A DNA stretch of 64,000 bases from Actinotalea soli (GTDB lineage: Bacteria; Actinomycetota; Actinomycetes; Actinomycetales; Cellulomonadaceae): positions 1-64,000 of the forward strand of contig NZ_JAGEMK010000007.1 in the NCBI RefSeq assembly GCF_017565425.1. The letters run 5' to 3'. Of this stretch, positions 54,986 to 63,506 are shown piece by piece. Position 1 is the stretch's first letter, and every line of letters starts with the position of its first letter. The notes beneath the pieces are model-generated. The model was not told the origin of the DNA and made no database searches. It saw only the letters and a program-made list of their open reading frames with translations. The position numbers and the translations under genes are program-made.

Positions 54986-55007
54986 CCGACGAGCAGCCCT
55001 CGCCCCC

Positions 55008-56192
55008 TCAGGCTCGCAGCCGGTCCGCCAGCCAGGCCGTGGCCGACTCCTGCATGGGCAGGTCGAAGGCGTGGGGACCGTCGGAGAACTCCCCGCGGTA
55101 GGCCGCGGGCTCCCCCGCGTCGGCGTAGTAGGCCTCGATCCGGGCGTGGGCGGCCTCAGCCCCCGCGAGGGGAAGCAGGGCGTCCCCTCGGCGGTACTGG
55201 ACCAGCAGCGGAGCAGGGGCCCTGCAGGCCACGAGGTCGGGCCAGTCCACGTGCCCGGCGAGCGCCGCGGGCATCATCATCCAGGTGTGGCTCACCACGT
55301 CCTGGTCGAGCAGCGCGTCGTAGGTGCTCATCATCGCGACCACGACCGCGGCGTCGACCTGGTCCGTGGTCGCGCGCAGCAGCACGACCCGTGCTCCCCC
55401 GCCCGAGAGACCTACGGCCCCCAGACGGTCGGCCGTGCCCTCGTCCCCCGCCAGGACGGCGAGGGCGATCCGGTCCTCGCGGGCGACCTGCGCGGCGTAG
55501 CTGGTGCCCAGGAGGGTGCAGTACTTCTCGAGCAGGTGCTCGTGGTGCCAGGCGGCGGCGTCGTACAGCGCGACGTCGTCGTGCCCGAGCTCCTGGTCCC
55601 GGTCGGCGGCGTCGGGGGGGATCATCCCTCGGGTGCGGTGCGCGAGGTCCTGGAGCAGCGGGGGCATCTCCTCGAGCGGGAACCGGCGGCTCCCCCAGCC
55701 CAGCACGTCGTGGACCAGGACGGCGTGCCCGGCCCGTGCGAGGTGGTTCGCCACGGCCCGACCGCCGTAGACCCCCGCGCGCAGGGTCGCGATGCTCGCC
55801 GGCACAGGTTCGGGACCGTCGGCGAGCTTCTCGAGGCCGCGCCTCTTGTGCCCGTCGTGGCTGTGCAGGGCGAGGACCCCGGGCAGGGGCTGCGTGACCC
55901 CCGCCGGGCGCAGCAGCCAGGCCCGGGTGCGTGGGCCGAACCCGACCGACCAGCTGAGCTCGACGCCGTCCACGCCGTCAGCGGTCCAGCGGGCCCCGGC
56001 CTGCAGGTCCGTCGGCTCCTCGTGCAGGGCGCCCGCGGAGCCGGGAACTGCAAGGGCTTCGGCAGCGAGACGGCGCACCACCGCGGCGGGGCGACGCACG
56101 GACCGCTCGCGCGACCCCCGGGCGTAGGCGACCCAGTCGCTGAAGACACCCAGGTGGGCGTAGTGCGCAGGCGCGGACGCGTCGTCGGGCAC
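55008..56192 (-). CDS. Alpha/beta-hydrolase, acetylxylan esterase/dienelactone hydrolase-like
   Basis: 394 aa. The fold is seen in GVLALHSHDGHKRRG (oxyanion region), GHAVLVHDVLGWGSR, the nucleophile elbow GAVGLSGGGARVV and a late DGPHAFDLPM histidine; an Asp-containing RRGDALLPLAGAE loop may supply the acid. No signal peptide. It resembles the large esterases that deacetylate or cleave acyl esters of plant polysaccharides, but the substrate is not certain. ATG at 56192. Single gene. Confidence 0.82.
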   Translation of the reverse strand: MPDDASAPAHYAHLGVFSDWVAYARGSRERSVRRPAAVVRRLAAEALAVPGSAGALHEEPTDLQAGARWTADGVDGVELSWSVGFGPRTRAWLLRPAGVTQPLPGVLALHSHDGHKRRGLEKLADGPEPVPASIATLRAGVYGGRAVANHLARAGHAVLVHDVLGWGSRRFPLEEMPPLLQDLAHRTRGMIPPDAADRDQELGHDDVALYDAAAWHHEHLLEKYCTLLGTSYAAQVAREDRIALAVLAGDEGTADRLGAVGLSGGGARVVLLRATTDQVDAAVVVAMMSTYDALLDQDVVSHTWMMMPAALAGHVDWPDLVACRAPAPLLVQYRRGDALLPLAGAEAAHARIEAYYADAGEPAAYRGEFSDGPHAFDLPMQESATAWLADRLRA

Positions 56193-56234
56193 CGCAGGCC
56201 TCCTTCGTCCTCGGAGCGGGCCGGCGGACCGAGC

Positions 56235-57650
56235 CTATCCGCGTCGCCCCAGCAGCCGGGAGAGGCGGTGGCTGGTGGAGGGCTCGTGCTCGGCGGCCGG
56301 CTCGGCCCCGGGGTCCGGGAGCTCGTCGTCGAGGGCCGCCACCCGGTCCTCTCCGTCCGCCCTGGGCACCGGGAGCGCCTCGTCGCCGTGGCCGAGGGGT
56401 GGGATCCGGCGCAGCAGGTGCTGGGCGACCTCGGCCACCGCCTCGGCGTCCTGGGTGATGACGACCTCCATCATCCCGGGGCCGGCCACGCGACGTGCGG
56501 CCATCGACAGTGCCATGTGCTCGGTCATGATCAGCAGGAACGACTCACCCACGAGCGGGTCCCCCGGGGTGACCCGCACCCCCCGCACCCCGGGCACGGG
56601 CGCGGGCGGGACGCCGACCCCGAAGGCGACGGTCAGCACCGACATCGCAGCCAGGAGACCCAGGTCCTCGACCTCGGCACCGTCGACCTCCTCCCAGCTC
56701 GTGGTGCCGTGCCCGACGAGGACCAGCGGGCGGGCCCCCGAGGAGAGCGCCCGCGCCGCGAACACGTGCGCGAGCCTGCGCACCAGATCGCGGTGCACGA
56801 GCCGCTGGCCGCGCGGGGCGACCAGGTCGAACGGGGAGCGCCCGGCCGGGACCTCGGCGCCCGGGCCGCTCCCGAGGGGCACCACGTCTCGCGGCACCGG
56901 GTAGTGCTCGGCGAGGGGGCCGGGCCGTCCGAGGTGGTGCCCCTGGCCGAAGCGCGCCCCGAGGGCGAGGGCGAGGCGGACGTCCTCCTCGCTCTCGATC
57001 CCCTTGACGACGAGGGTGGCGCCGGCGTCCTCGACATGGCGGAGCACGGTCGCGACCACGCCCGGGGCGGCGTCGCTCTCCCCGTCGAGCATCCGGATGT
57101 CGAGCTTGACCACGTCGGCGTGCACCAGGGGCAGGACCGCGAGGCAGCCGAGGCTCGACCCGACGTCGTCGACCGAGATGCCCCAGCCCATCTCCCGTGC
57201 CCGGTCCACCGAGTCGAGCAGCCCGGCAGGGTCGCTCGCGAGCCCGGCGTCGTCGAACTCGACGAAGACGCGGAGCTGAGACTCGGCGTGGCTGACGACC
57301 GCCAGCAGGTCCGCCGGGCAGCCGCGGGTGAGCGAGGCCATCTCGACGTTGATGAACAGGGACATGCTCGGCGGCGCGTCGGCCTCGAGGAAGCCCTGGA
57401 AGGCTGCCGCTCGGCAGGCCCAGTCGAGCTCGGTGACGCGCCCTGCGCGGGCGGCGTGGGCGAACAGGGCGGCCGGGCTCTCGAGGGGCCCCACGGGACC
57501 CCGGGCGAGGGCCTCGACCCCGACCTGCTCGCGGGTCGTGAGCTCGACCAGCGGTTGGTAGACCACCTGGACGGATCGCGCGTCGAGGAGTGCGGCGAAG
57601 GCGGCGGCCTCCGCGGTGTCGAGCTCTTCCGTCGTCCCCGACGCGGTCAC
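56235..57650 (-). CDS. EAL-domain protein with C-terminal DICT-like sensory domain
   Basis: 471 aa, soluble. The EAL domain (about 15-255) keeps GVEALARGP, SVDDVGSSLG, KLDIRML and FGQGHHLGRP, but the usual EGxE reads KGIE and N-terminal Asn motif reads FINVEM, so activity is uncertain. The C-terminal part (about 270-420: SPFDLVAPRG, VLVGHGTTSWEEV, GESFLLIMTEHMALSMAARR) resembles DICT sensory domains. GTG at 57650 has GGGGGAGG upstream; an in-frame start at 57746 reaches into the promoter region. May bind or degrade c-di-GMP. Confidence 0.8.
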   Translation of the reverse strand: MTASGTTEELDTAEAAAFAALLDARSVQVVYQPLVELTTREQVGVEALARGPVGPLESPAALFAHAARAGRVTELDWACRAAAFQGFLEADAPPSMSLFINVEMASLTRGCPADLLAVVSHAESQLRVFVEFDDAGLASDPAGLLDSVDRAREMGWGISVDDVGSSLGCLAVLPLVHADVVKLDIRMLDGESDAAPGVVATVLRHVEDAGATLVVKGIESEEDVRLALALGARFGQGHHLGRPGPLAEHYPVPRDVVPLGSGPGAEVPAGRSPFDLVAPRGQRLVHRDLVRRLAHVFAARALSSGARPLVLVGHGTTSWEEVDGAEVEDLGLLAAMSVLTVAFGVGVPPAPVPGVRGVRVTPGDPLVGESFLLIMTEHMALSMAARRVAGPGMMEVVITQDAEAVAEVAQHLLRRIPPLGHGDEALPVPRADGEDRVAALDDELPDPGAEPAAEHEPSTSHRLSRLLGRRG

Positions 57651-57817
57651 GGTGCCTCCCCCAGGTGGTGCGCACGACCGCGGGGATACGCATCCTCGCG
57701 GTCCAGTCACCCCTGACATCGGCCGTCGGACCGAGGGGATGAGCACACCCCGCCAGCATCTCGCCCCCCGCGCGGGCGGTCAGGCCCCACGACCTCAGAC
57801 CGTCGACCGGTGAGCGG

Positions 57818-59413
57818 TCAGTCCCCGACCGCGAGACGGAGCCGGTCACCAGGGCGGAGCTGGGCCAGCAGGTCCAGGTCCGCCCCCGCGACCACCGCCA
57901 CCACGGGGTACCCGCCGGTCACCGGGTGGTCGGCGAGGAGGATCACAGGCTGCCCCGAGGGTGGGACCTGGACCGCGCCGTGGACGACCCCCTCGCTCGC
58001 GAGCTCGTCGTGGCGGCTGCGCTCGAGCGGCTCGCCCTCGAGGCGCAGCCCGATGCGGTTGGGCGGGCCGGTCACGGTCCACGTCGTGCTGGGCAGCCGG
58101 GCGCGGGCGTCCGGGGTCAACCAGTCCGCTCGCGGACCGGGGCGCGCCCGCACGGTCAGCACCGCGCCCTCTCCACCGGCCACGCCCGGACCGTCGGTCG
58201 GGCCGGATCCGGCGGCGTCGGGCTCACCCCACGGGAGCACGGCATCGGTCGCCTCCTCGAGCACCGGGAGATCCAGCCCCGCCGTCAGCGGAGCGGGGCC
58301 CAGGCCCGAGAGCTGATCGGTCGACCGGCTGCCGAGCTCGGCCTGCGGGCCGAGGCCGCCACGGGCAGCGACGTAGACCCGCAGGCCGCGCACCGGGACG
58401 GCCACCTCGAGCCGTGCGCCGGCAGGCAGGGCGAACGGTGCACCGGTGGGAGCGTCCTCGACACCGCCTGCGCCGTGGTGCACCCGCACGGCGCCGTGGG
58501 CCCCCGCGACCGCGAGGACGTGGTCGCCCTCGGCCTCGAGGAGCAGCCCGCCCAGGCTCTCGAGGAGGGCCGCCGACCGCGGGTTGCCCACGGCGCGGTT
58601 GACCTGCCGGGCCGCACCCCGGTCCAGGGCCCCCGAGGGCGAGACGCCGAGGGCCAGGTGGTCGGCGCGGCCGAGGTCCTGGACGAGGGTCGCCGGCCCC
58701 GGGTCGAGCACGCGCAGGCACCGTCGCGCCTGGACCTGGCCCCCCGGTGGCTCGCTCCCGCGGGCGAGGACGAGCTCGCGGACCGCCGTGAAGCGCACCC
58801 GGGTCCCCGGGACCAGCAGGGCGGGGTCCTGCCGCTCGACGTCCCAGACCGAGGCGCCGGTGCGGCCGACCAGCTGCCAGCCGCCGGGCGACCGGCGCGG
58901 GTACACGGCCGAGTAGGGCCCGGCGAGGGCCACCGACCCCGGCGGCACCGCCGTGCGCGGGCTGTCCCGGCGAGGCACCTCGGGCCCGCCGGCCTCCCCG
59001 ACGAGGTACGCGAAGCCCGGGGCGAAGCCGAGGAAGGCCGCGGTCCAGACCTGCTCGCCGTGGGCCGCCACGACGGCCTCGGGAGACCACCCGAGGAGCT
59101 CGGCGACCCGCGGCAGGTCCTCGCCGTCGTACACGACCTCGAGGGTCACCTCACGACCGGGTGGCCGCTGGCCGCGCGGGGCCGGGAGGGTCGCGAGGAC
59201 CTCGGCCCCGCGGTGCGCGGCAGCCGCGTCGCCCAGGGTGACCATCAGGGTCGACGCCGCGGGCACCAGCTCGCGCTGCCCGACCAGGGGCTCCCGGTCG
59301 AGGACCGCCGCCAGGTCGAGGACCTCGGCGAGGTCGCTGCACTCGACGAGCACGGCCCGCTCCCCGAGCCGGTGCACGCGCCGTCGTCCGCCCCGGGGGC
59401 CGCGCCCGGTCAC
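57818..59413 (-). CDS. Fused 5-oxoprolinase subunits B and C (PxpB-PxpC)
   Basis: 531 aa. The N-terminal KipI/PxpB domain (about 1-215) has [36 protein letters not shown] and [13 protein letters not shown]. The C-terminal KipA/PxpC domain (about 225-531) has [30 protein letters not shown] and [14 protein letters not shown]. With PxpA these form the ATP-dependent 5-oxoprolinase that opens pyroglutamate to glutamate. In most bacteria pxpB and pxpC are separate genes. GTG at 59413 overlaps the pxpA stop (GTGA). Confidence 0.9.
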   Translation of the reverse strand: MTGRGPRGGRRRVHRLGERAVLVECSDLAEVLDLAAVLDREPLVGQRELVPAASTLMVTLGDAAAAHRGAEVLATLPAPRGQRPPGREVTLEVVYDGEDLPRVAELLGWSPEAVVAAHGEQVWTAAFLGFAPGFAYLVGEAGGPEVPRRDSPRTAVPPGSVALAGPYSAVYPRRSPGGWQLVGRTGASVWDVERQDPALLVPGTRVRFTAVRELVLARGSEPPGGQVQARRCLRVLDPGPATLVQDLGRADHLALGVSPSGALDRGAARQVNRAVGNPRSAALLESLGGLLLEAEGDHVLAVAGAHGAVRVHHGAGGVEDAPTGAPFALPAGARLEVAVPVRGLRVYVAARGGLGPQAELGSRSTDQLSGLGPAPLTAGLDLPVLEEATDAVLPWGEPDAAGSGPTDGPGVAGGEGAVLTVRARPGPRADWLTPDARARLPSTTWTVTGPPNRIGLRLEGEPLERSRHDELASEGVVHGAVQVPPSGQPVILLADHPVTGGYPVVAVVAGADLDLLAQLRPGDRLRLAVGD

Positions 59414-60165
59414 AGGAAGCTCGCGACCCGCACCCCGGCCGCAGCGAGCGCGGACCGGACCGCCGTCGCGACCTGCACGGCTCCCGGGGTGTCCCCGTGC
59501 ACGCACACGCTCTCGACCGCGACCTCCAGGACGCTGCCCTCGACGGCCTCGACGGTGCCCTCGGTCGCGAGGCGCACGACGCGGGCGGCGACCAGCTCGG
59601 GGTCGTGCAGCACGGCACCGGGCTCACGGCGGGGCACGAGCGTGCCGTCCGGGGCGTAGGCGCGGTCGGCGAACGCCTCGAGCACCACACGGAGGCCCAC
59701 GGCCTCGGCCTCCTCGGCCACCACGCTGCCCGGCAGCGCCACCAGCGGGAGGTCGGGCCCGACCTCCCGCACGGCGGTCACCACGGCGCGGGCCTGCTCG
59801 CGGTGGGTCACGACCGCGTTGTACAGGGCGCCGTGCGGCTTGACGTAGCGGACCGTCGTCCCCGAGGCGGCGGCCAGGGCCTGGAGGGCGCCCACCTGGT
59901 ACACCAGGTCGTCGACCAGGTGGTGCACCTCGACGTCGAGGAAGCGGCGCCCGAAGCCGGCGAGGTCGCGGTAGGCGACGTGGGCCCCGACCGCCACGCC
60001 CGCCTCGGCGGCAGCCGTGCAGGTGCCACGGATCGTCGTGGGGTCTCCCGCGTGGAAGCCGCACGCGACGTTGGCGCTCGAGACGAGGCGGAGGATCGCG
60101 GCGTCGTCGCCCAGGGTCCAGGGACCGAAGGACTCGCCGAGGTCGCTGTTGAGGTCGATCTGCAC
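59410..60165 (-). CDS. pxpA: 5-oxoprolinase subunit A (LamB/YcsF family)
   Basis: 251 aa, normal length. The family signature [13 protein letters not shown] opens the protein, followed by [39 protein letters not shown] and [13 protein letters not shown]. Works with PxpB-PxpC to hydrolyse 5-oxoproline, a spontaneous product of glutamine/glutamyl peptides. ATG at 60165; first gene of a two-gene operon, coupled to the fused subunit by GTGA. Confidence 0.93.
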   Translation of the reverse strand: MQIDLNSDLGESFGPWTLGDDAAILRLVSSANVACGFHAGDPTTIRGTCTAAAEAGVAVGAHVAYRDLAGFGRRFLDVEVHHLVDDLVYQVGALQALAAASGTTVRYVKPHGALYNAVVTHREQARAVVTAVREVGPDLPLVALPGSVVAEEAEAVGLRVVLEAFADRAYAPDGTLVPRREPGAVLHDPELVAARVVRLATEGTVEAVEGSVLEVAVESVCVHGDTPGAVQVATAVRSALAAAGVRVASFL

Positions 60166-60257
60166 GACCTCACTCTGGCAGACGCGGGCGGTGCGGCGAG
60201 GGGATGCTCCTCGTCGACCGGGGTGCGGCGGGGACCGGTCAGCGGGCCCCGCTGCCC

Positions 60258-60326
60258 TCAGTCCCAGAAGGGGTGGAGCTCGTCCTCGTCGGCGACGCGC
60301 GTGGCGGTGGGCTGGGACTCGTTCAT
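60258..60326 (-). CDS. Possible small ORF (22 aa)
   Basis: A short frame reads [10 protein letters not shown] then [12 protein letters not shown]. It begins at ATG 60326 with CGAGG about 10 bases upstream and ends 93 bases before pxpA. It is very acidic and ends in an aromatic tail. It could be a leader peptide of the pxp operon or a free microprotein. There is no homology I recognise, and chance cannot be excluded. Confidence 0.3.
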   Translation of the reverse strand: MNESQPTATRVADEDELHPFWD

Positions 60327-60432
60327 GGCAGCTGGCCTCGAGGGATCGGTGCGGAGCGGGTGGTGCAAGCCTGGCACCGCGGGGACGCGCGTGCCTGGGA
60401 CCTAGTGCCTGGCGGAGCCGCTCGGCCGAGCC

Positions 60433-60858
60433 TCAGCGCCCTCGGGCCCGGGCGATCGCCAGGGCCCAGGCGACCAGGGGTCCCTGGAGGGGCAGACGGC
60501 CCCAGGCGACCCCGGGGCGTCGGGACCAGTGCTGGGCACCCCGCCGCGAGCGGACGGCCATCGTGACGTTGCCTGGCAGCACCGCCACCAGGAGGGCGGC
60601 CGCGGCCCACCCCCCGGCAGCCCGCGAGCGCGGGTGGGCGAGCAGGCCTGCGCAGACGAGCTCGGCGACGCCGCTGCCCAGCACCCACGGGTCGGGGCGG
60701 CCGAGCCGGCGCGGGACGAGGCCCCGGAAGACCTCGGGCCGCACGAGGTGCAGCGCCCCGGCACCGCCGAGGAGGGCCGCCAGGGCGAGGGCCGAGCCCG
60801 GACCGCTGACGGCCACGAGGACCTCCGGTGCCGTGGCACGCCCCGGGTCGCCGGGCAT
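60433..60858 (-). CDS. Small DoxX-like membrane protein
   Basis: 141 aa with about four hydrophobic segments. The pattern is that of DoxX/SURF4-like proteins: SALALAALLGGAGALHLVRP, EVFRGLVPRRLGRPDPWVLG, VAELVCAGLLAHPRSRAAGG and LLVAVLPGNVTMAV. Some relatives help in redox or thiol stress, but none of that is shown here. ATG at 60858 shares one base with the nagA stop (TGATG), so translation is coupled to nagA. Confidence 0.75.
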   Translation of the reverse strand: MPGDPGRATAPEVLVAVSGPGSALALAALLGGAGALHLVRPEVFRGLVPRRLGRPDPWVLGSGVAELVCAGLLAHPRSRAAGGWAAAALLVAVLPGNVTMAVRSRRGAQHWSRRPGVAWGRLPLQGPLVAWALAIARARGR

Positions 60859-62147
60859 CACGCGCGACGACCCCACGGCGAGCCCACCGCGGTCACGTCG
60901 GTCCCCGCACGCAGCACCCGCAGCGGGCGCAGCGCGGCGTCCGTCACGAGGACGTCGGCGCGCCGTCCCTCGGCCAGCGCGCCGATGTCCTCCCGCCCGA
61001 GCACCTGGGCCGGGACCGTCGCCGCCATGGTGACCGCGTCGAGGAGGTCGACCCCGCCCGCGACGGTGGTCCGCACGACGTCGAGGAGGTGCGCGGTGCC
61101 CCCCGCGAGCGCGCCGGGCACTGCGCCGGCGAGCCGTGCGGCGCCGTCCGCGACCACGACCTCCTGCGAGCCGAGGCGGTAGCTGCCGTCGGGCATGCCG
61201 GCCGCGGCCATCGCGTCGGTCACGAGGACCAGGGATCGGGGCCCGACGAGCTCCCACACCTCGCGGACCACGGCCGGGTCCAGGTGCACGCCGTCGCCGA
61301 TGAGCTCCAGGACGAGCTCACCTCGTCGGGCTGCGGCGAGCAGCTCCCCGATCGGCCCCACCTCCCGGTGGTGCCAGGGACGCATGCCGTTGAACAGGTG
61401 GGTCGCGGTGGCACGTGCGGACCGGACCGGACCGACCCCGCCGCCCTCGGCGTCCTCGGGGCTGGACACCTGCCCCACCTCGCCGGTGCGGAGCAGCTCG
61501 ACCGAGAGCTCGAGGGCCGCACGCGTCGCCTCGGGCCCGGCGTCCGTGTGGCCCCAGGAGGGCAGGGCACCGCCGCGCACGAGCCTGGCGGCCACGCCGT
61601 CCGTGCCCTGGGTGCCGGGGAGCTCGGGGGCCAGCGTCATGGTGACGAGGTGACCGCGGCCGAGGGCGAGCAGCTCGGAGGTCAGGTCGGGGTCGGGGGC
61701 GAGGATGAGGCCGGGGTCCTGCGCACCGCACCGCACCGTGGACAGGAACGGCCCCTCGAGGTGGATGCCCCCGATCTCTCCGGCCTCGGCCACGTGAGCC
61801 AGCAGGGCGACACGGGAGCGGAGCACCTCGGGGCTCGCGGTGACCAAGGAGGCGACCACCGTCGTCGTGCCGTGGCGCCGGTGCTCGTCGACGGCGACCT
61901 GCACCTCGGCCGCCGTCCTCGCGTCCGGGAAGGAGGCCCCTCCCCCGCCGTGGCAGTGCAGGTCGACCAGGCCGGGCAGCACGTAGCCGTCGGTGACGGG
62001 TGCCTCCTCGACCAGGTCGCCGAGACCTGCCGCCCGCGCACCGAGAGCCTCGCCGACCCAGCGGATGCGGCCCCCGTCGACCGCGACGACCCCGTCGGGG
62101 ATCAGGCCGGTGGGGGTCACCACCCGTCCGCGCAGCAGGGTGGTCAC
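60858..62147 (-). CDS. nagA: N-acetylglucosamine-6-phosphate deacetylase
   Basis: 429 aa amidohydrolase. Motifs: PGLVDLHCHGGGGASF (metal-ligand region), GGIHLEGPFL (Glu ligand), SWGHTDAG (His), ATHLFNGMRPWHHR (His and substrate) and LVTDAMAAAGMPDG (catalytic Asp). Makes glucosamine-6-P for NagB from the product of the ROK kinase. I choose GTG at 62147, which has a GAGGAGG seven bases upstream, over a GTG at 62174. Coupled to the DoxX-like gene downstream. Upstream lies a dyad-rich spacer. Confidence 0.93.
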   Translation of the reverse strand: MTTLLRGRVVTPTGLIPDGVVAVDGGRIRWVGEALGARAAGLGDLVEEAPVTDGYVLPGLVDLHCHGGGGASFPDARTAAEVQVAVDEHRRHGTTTVVASLVTASPEVLRSRVALLAHVAEAGEIGGIHLEGPFLSTVRCGAQDPGLILAPDPDLTSELLALGRGHLVTMTLAPELPGTQGTDGVAARLVRGGALPSWGHTDAGPEATRAALELSVELLRTGEVGQVSSPEDAEGGGVGPVRSARATATHLFNGMRPWHHREVGPIGELLAAARRGELVLELIGDGVHLDPAVVREVWELVGPRSLVLVTDAMAAAGMPDGSYRLGSQEVVVADGAARLAGAVPGALAGGTAHLLDVVRTTVAGGVDLLDAVTMAATVPAQVLGREDIGALAEGRRADVLVTDAALRPLRVLRAGTDVTAVGSPWGRRA

Positions 62148-62240
62148 CCAGGGCCTCCTCGAGCTCGTGGGCACGAGGCCGAGAGCGACTCGTGCCCGAT
62201 CAGCCTAGTGCGGAGGCCCGCGGCAGGGCATGATCGGTGT

Positions 62241-62269
62241 GCTGTCGGTCACACGGCTGTGACAGCCGT
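62241..62269. promoter_or_regulatory. Overlapping dyads in the nagA/speD-like divergent spacer
   Basis: ACGGCTGTGACAGCCGT (62253-62269) is an 8-1-8 perfect dyad. It overlaps GTCACA-CGGC-TGTGAC (62248-62263), and GCTGTC (62241) pairs with GACAGC (62261-62266). The cluster lies 94 bases upstream of nagA and 114 bases before the SpeD-like gene, so it could regulate either. It does not match the DasR dre consensus. Confidence 0.45.
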
Positions 62270-62382
62270 CGGCCGACCGGTGTGGCAACTGGGTGAACGC
62301 CCCCCTCAAACAGGGACAGGTCGGACATACTGGCGCGACCTGCCCCTGACGATCATGGGGCCGAAACCCTCGGAGGACTGCT

Positions 62383-62724
62383 GTGCGAGACCTGGCCCCA
62401 GAGATCCATCGTCAGCGCCTCGTCGTGGAGGGACTGTGCCGTGAGCCGATCAGCGCCGCCTCGATCTCCGCCTACCTCTCGCAGCTGTCGAAGTCCATCG
62501 ACATGGTCGAGCTCACCGAACCGGTGACCCACCAGTCCCCCCTGTACGGGTGGGCCGGCTGGATCCACTGGGAGACCTCGGGGGCCCACTTCTACGCCTG
62601 GGACCAGCCCCGGCTGTTCTTCAGCGTCGACATCTACGCCTGCAAGCCCTTCGTGGCCGAGGCTGCGGTCGAGCTCACCCGTGAGTGGTTCGACGCCACC
62701 GAGGTCGTCTACAAGGAGTTCTGA
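62383..62724 (+). CDS. SpeD-like (S-adenosylmethionine decarboxylase superfamily) protein
   Basis: 113 aa, short for class 1b SpeD (about 130). Aligning by eye to bacterial AdoMetDC: RLVVEGLCREP matches the HLVAEFYECD start, SPLYGWAGW matches LPYGVSGVV, and FFSVDIYACKP matches AAIDLFTCGE, with C87 in place of the catalytic Cys. The pyruvoyl Ser falls at S66 in WETSGAHFYAW, but the usual E-S junction is ET-S and the catalytic His is a Tyr (with H69 nearby). So autocleavage and AdoMet use are doubtful; SpeD-family members with other substrates (Arg, Orn) are known. GTG start with GGAGG 6 bases before. Overlaps the next gene by one base. Confidence 0.75.
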   Translation: MRDLAPEIHRQRLVVEGLCREPISAASISAYLSQLSKSIDMVELTEPVTHQSPLYGWAGWIHWETSGAHFYAWDQPRLFFSVDIYACKPFVAEAAVELTREWFDATEVVYKEF

Positions 62725-63488
62725 TGAGCGCCGTCCCGTACTCCATGCACTTCGCCCCCGAGGGCGATCTGCTCGAGTCTGCTCGCGAGTGCGAGGCCGA
62801 GGTCTTCCTGCGCTGGTACGGCAACACGCGCGAGCAGCTCGCCGAGGAGTACGGCCCCTACGACGACGCCTCGGCCTTCCTCGCGATCGCGGACCGGGCG
62901 GGCGAGGTGGTCGGGGCCGTGCGGCTGCTCGCCCCCGGGGGGCGAGCGGGGCTCAAGACCCTGACCGACGTCGCGGCCCCGCCCTGGTCGGTACCCGGCG
63001 CGAGGGTCGCGGCCGCGGCCGGCCTCGACCTCGGCTCGACCTGGGAGATCGCGACCCTCGGGGTGCGGCGTCAGGACCGGGCCGACGGGCTGCGCCTGTC
63101 CCTGGCGCTGTACCACGGCCTCATCGCGGTGTGCCGGGCCAACGGGATGACCTCGTTCGTGGCCGTGCTCGACGAGCGCGTCCGACGCCTGCTGCACTCG
63201 GTCGGCCTGCTCACGCAGGTGCTGCCGGGGACCTCGACGGCGCCCTACCTGGGCTCCGCGGCGAGCACCCCGGTCTTCGCACGGTGCGTCCCGGTGCTCG
63301 ACAACCAGCGCCAGCAGTTCCCCGACGCCTACCGCCTGGTGACGCTGGGGGTCGGGCTCGACGGCATCACCGTCCCGCCGGCTGAGGCGTTCCGCCTGCA
63401 CGACGGCCTGCGCGCCCCCGACGACCTGTCGAGCACCACGCTGGCCGCCGTCCCCTCCGACCTGGCTCTCCTGACCGGTCGCGCGTAG
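62724..63488 (+). CDS. GNAT-fold, autoinducer-synthase-like acyltransferase
   Basis: 254 aa. The fold resembles LuxI-type synthases and related GNATs: ECEAEVFLRWYGNT, EEYGPYDDASAFLAIAD, the glycine-containing GEVVGAVRLLAPG, LKTLTDVAAPPW and STWEIATLGVRRQDR (like the WExSR strand of LuxI, with Thr where Arg is usual), then LYHGLIAVCRANGMTSFVAVL. It should transfer an acyl group to an amine; donor and acceptor are unknown. It is coupled to the SpeD-like gene by TGATG, so the two proteins probably act together. Convergent with an EAL gene. Confidence 0.7.
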   Translation: MSAVPYSMHFAPEGDLLESARECEAEVFLRWYGNTREQLAEEYGPYDDASAFLAIADRAGEVVGAVRLLAPGGRAGLKTLTDVAAPPWSVPGARVAAAAGLDLGSTWEIATLGVRRQDRADGLRLSLALYHGLIAVCRANGMTSFVAVLDERVRRLLHSVGLLTQVLPGTSTAPYLGSAASTPVFARCVPVLDNQRQQFPDAYRLVTLGVGLDGITVPPAEAFRLHDGLRAPDDLSSTTLAAVPSDLALLTGRA

Positions 63489-63506
63489 GCCTGCTGACCG
63501 GACCTG

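Noticed and set aside
54903-57716. 937-codon plus-strand open frame over the esterase and EAL genes
   Set aside because: Antisense to two genes with recognisable catalytic motifs; no domain pattern of its own, and composition dominated by Arg, Gly, Asp and His.
62241-62269. DasR (dre) operator near nagA
   Set aside because: The dyad ACGGCTGTGACAGCCGT does not match the dre consensus (ACTGGTCTAGACCACT), so it is reported only as an unassigned dyad.
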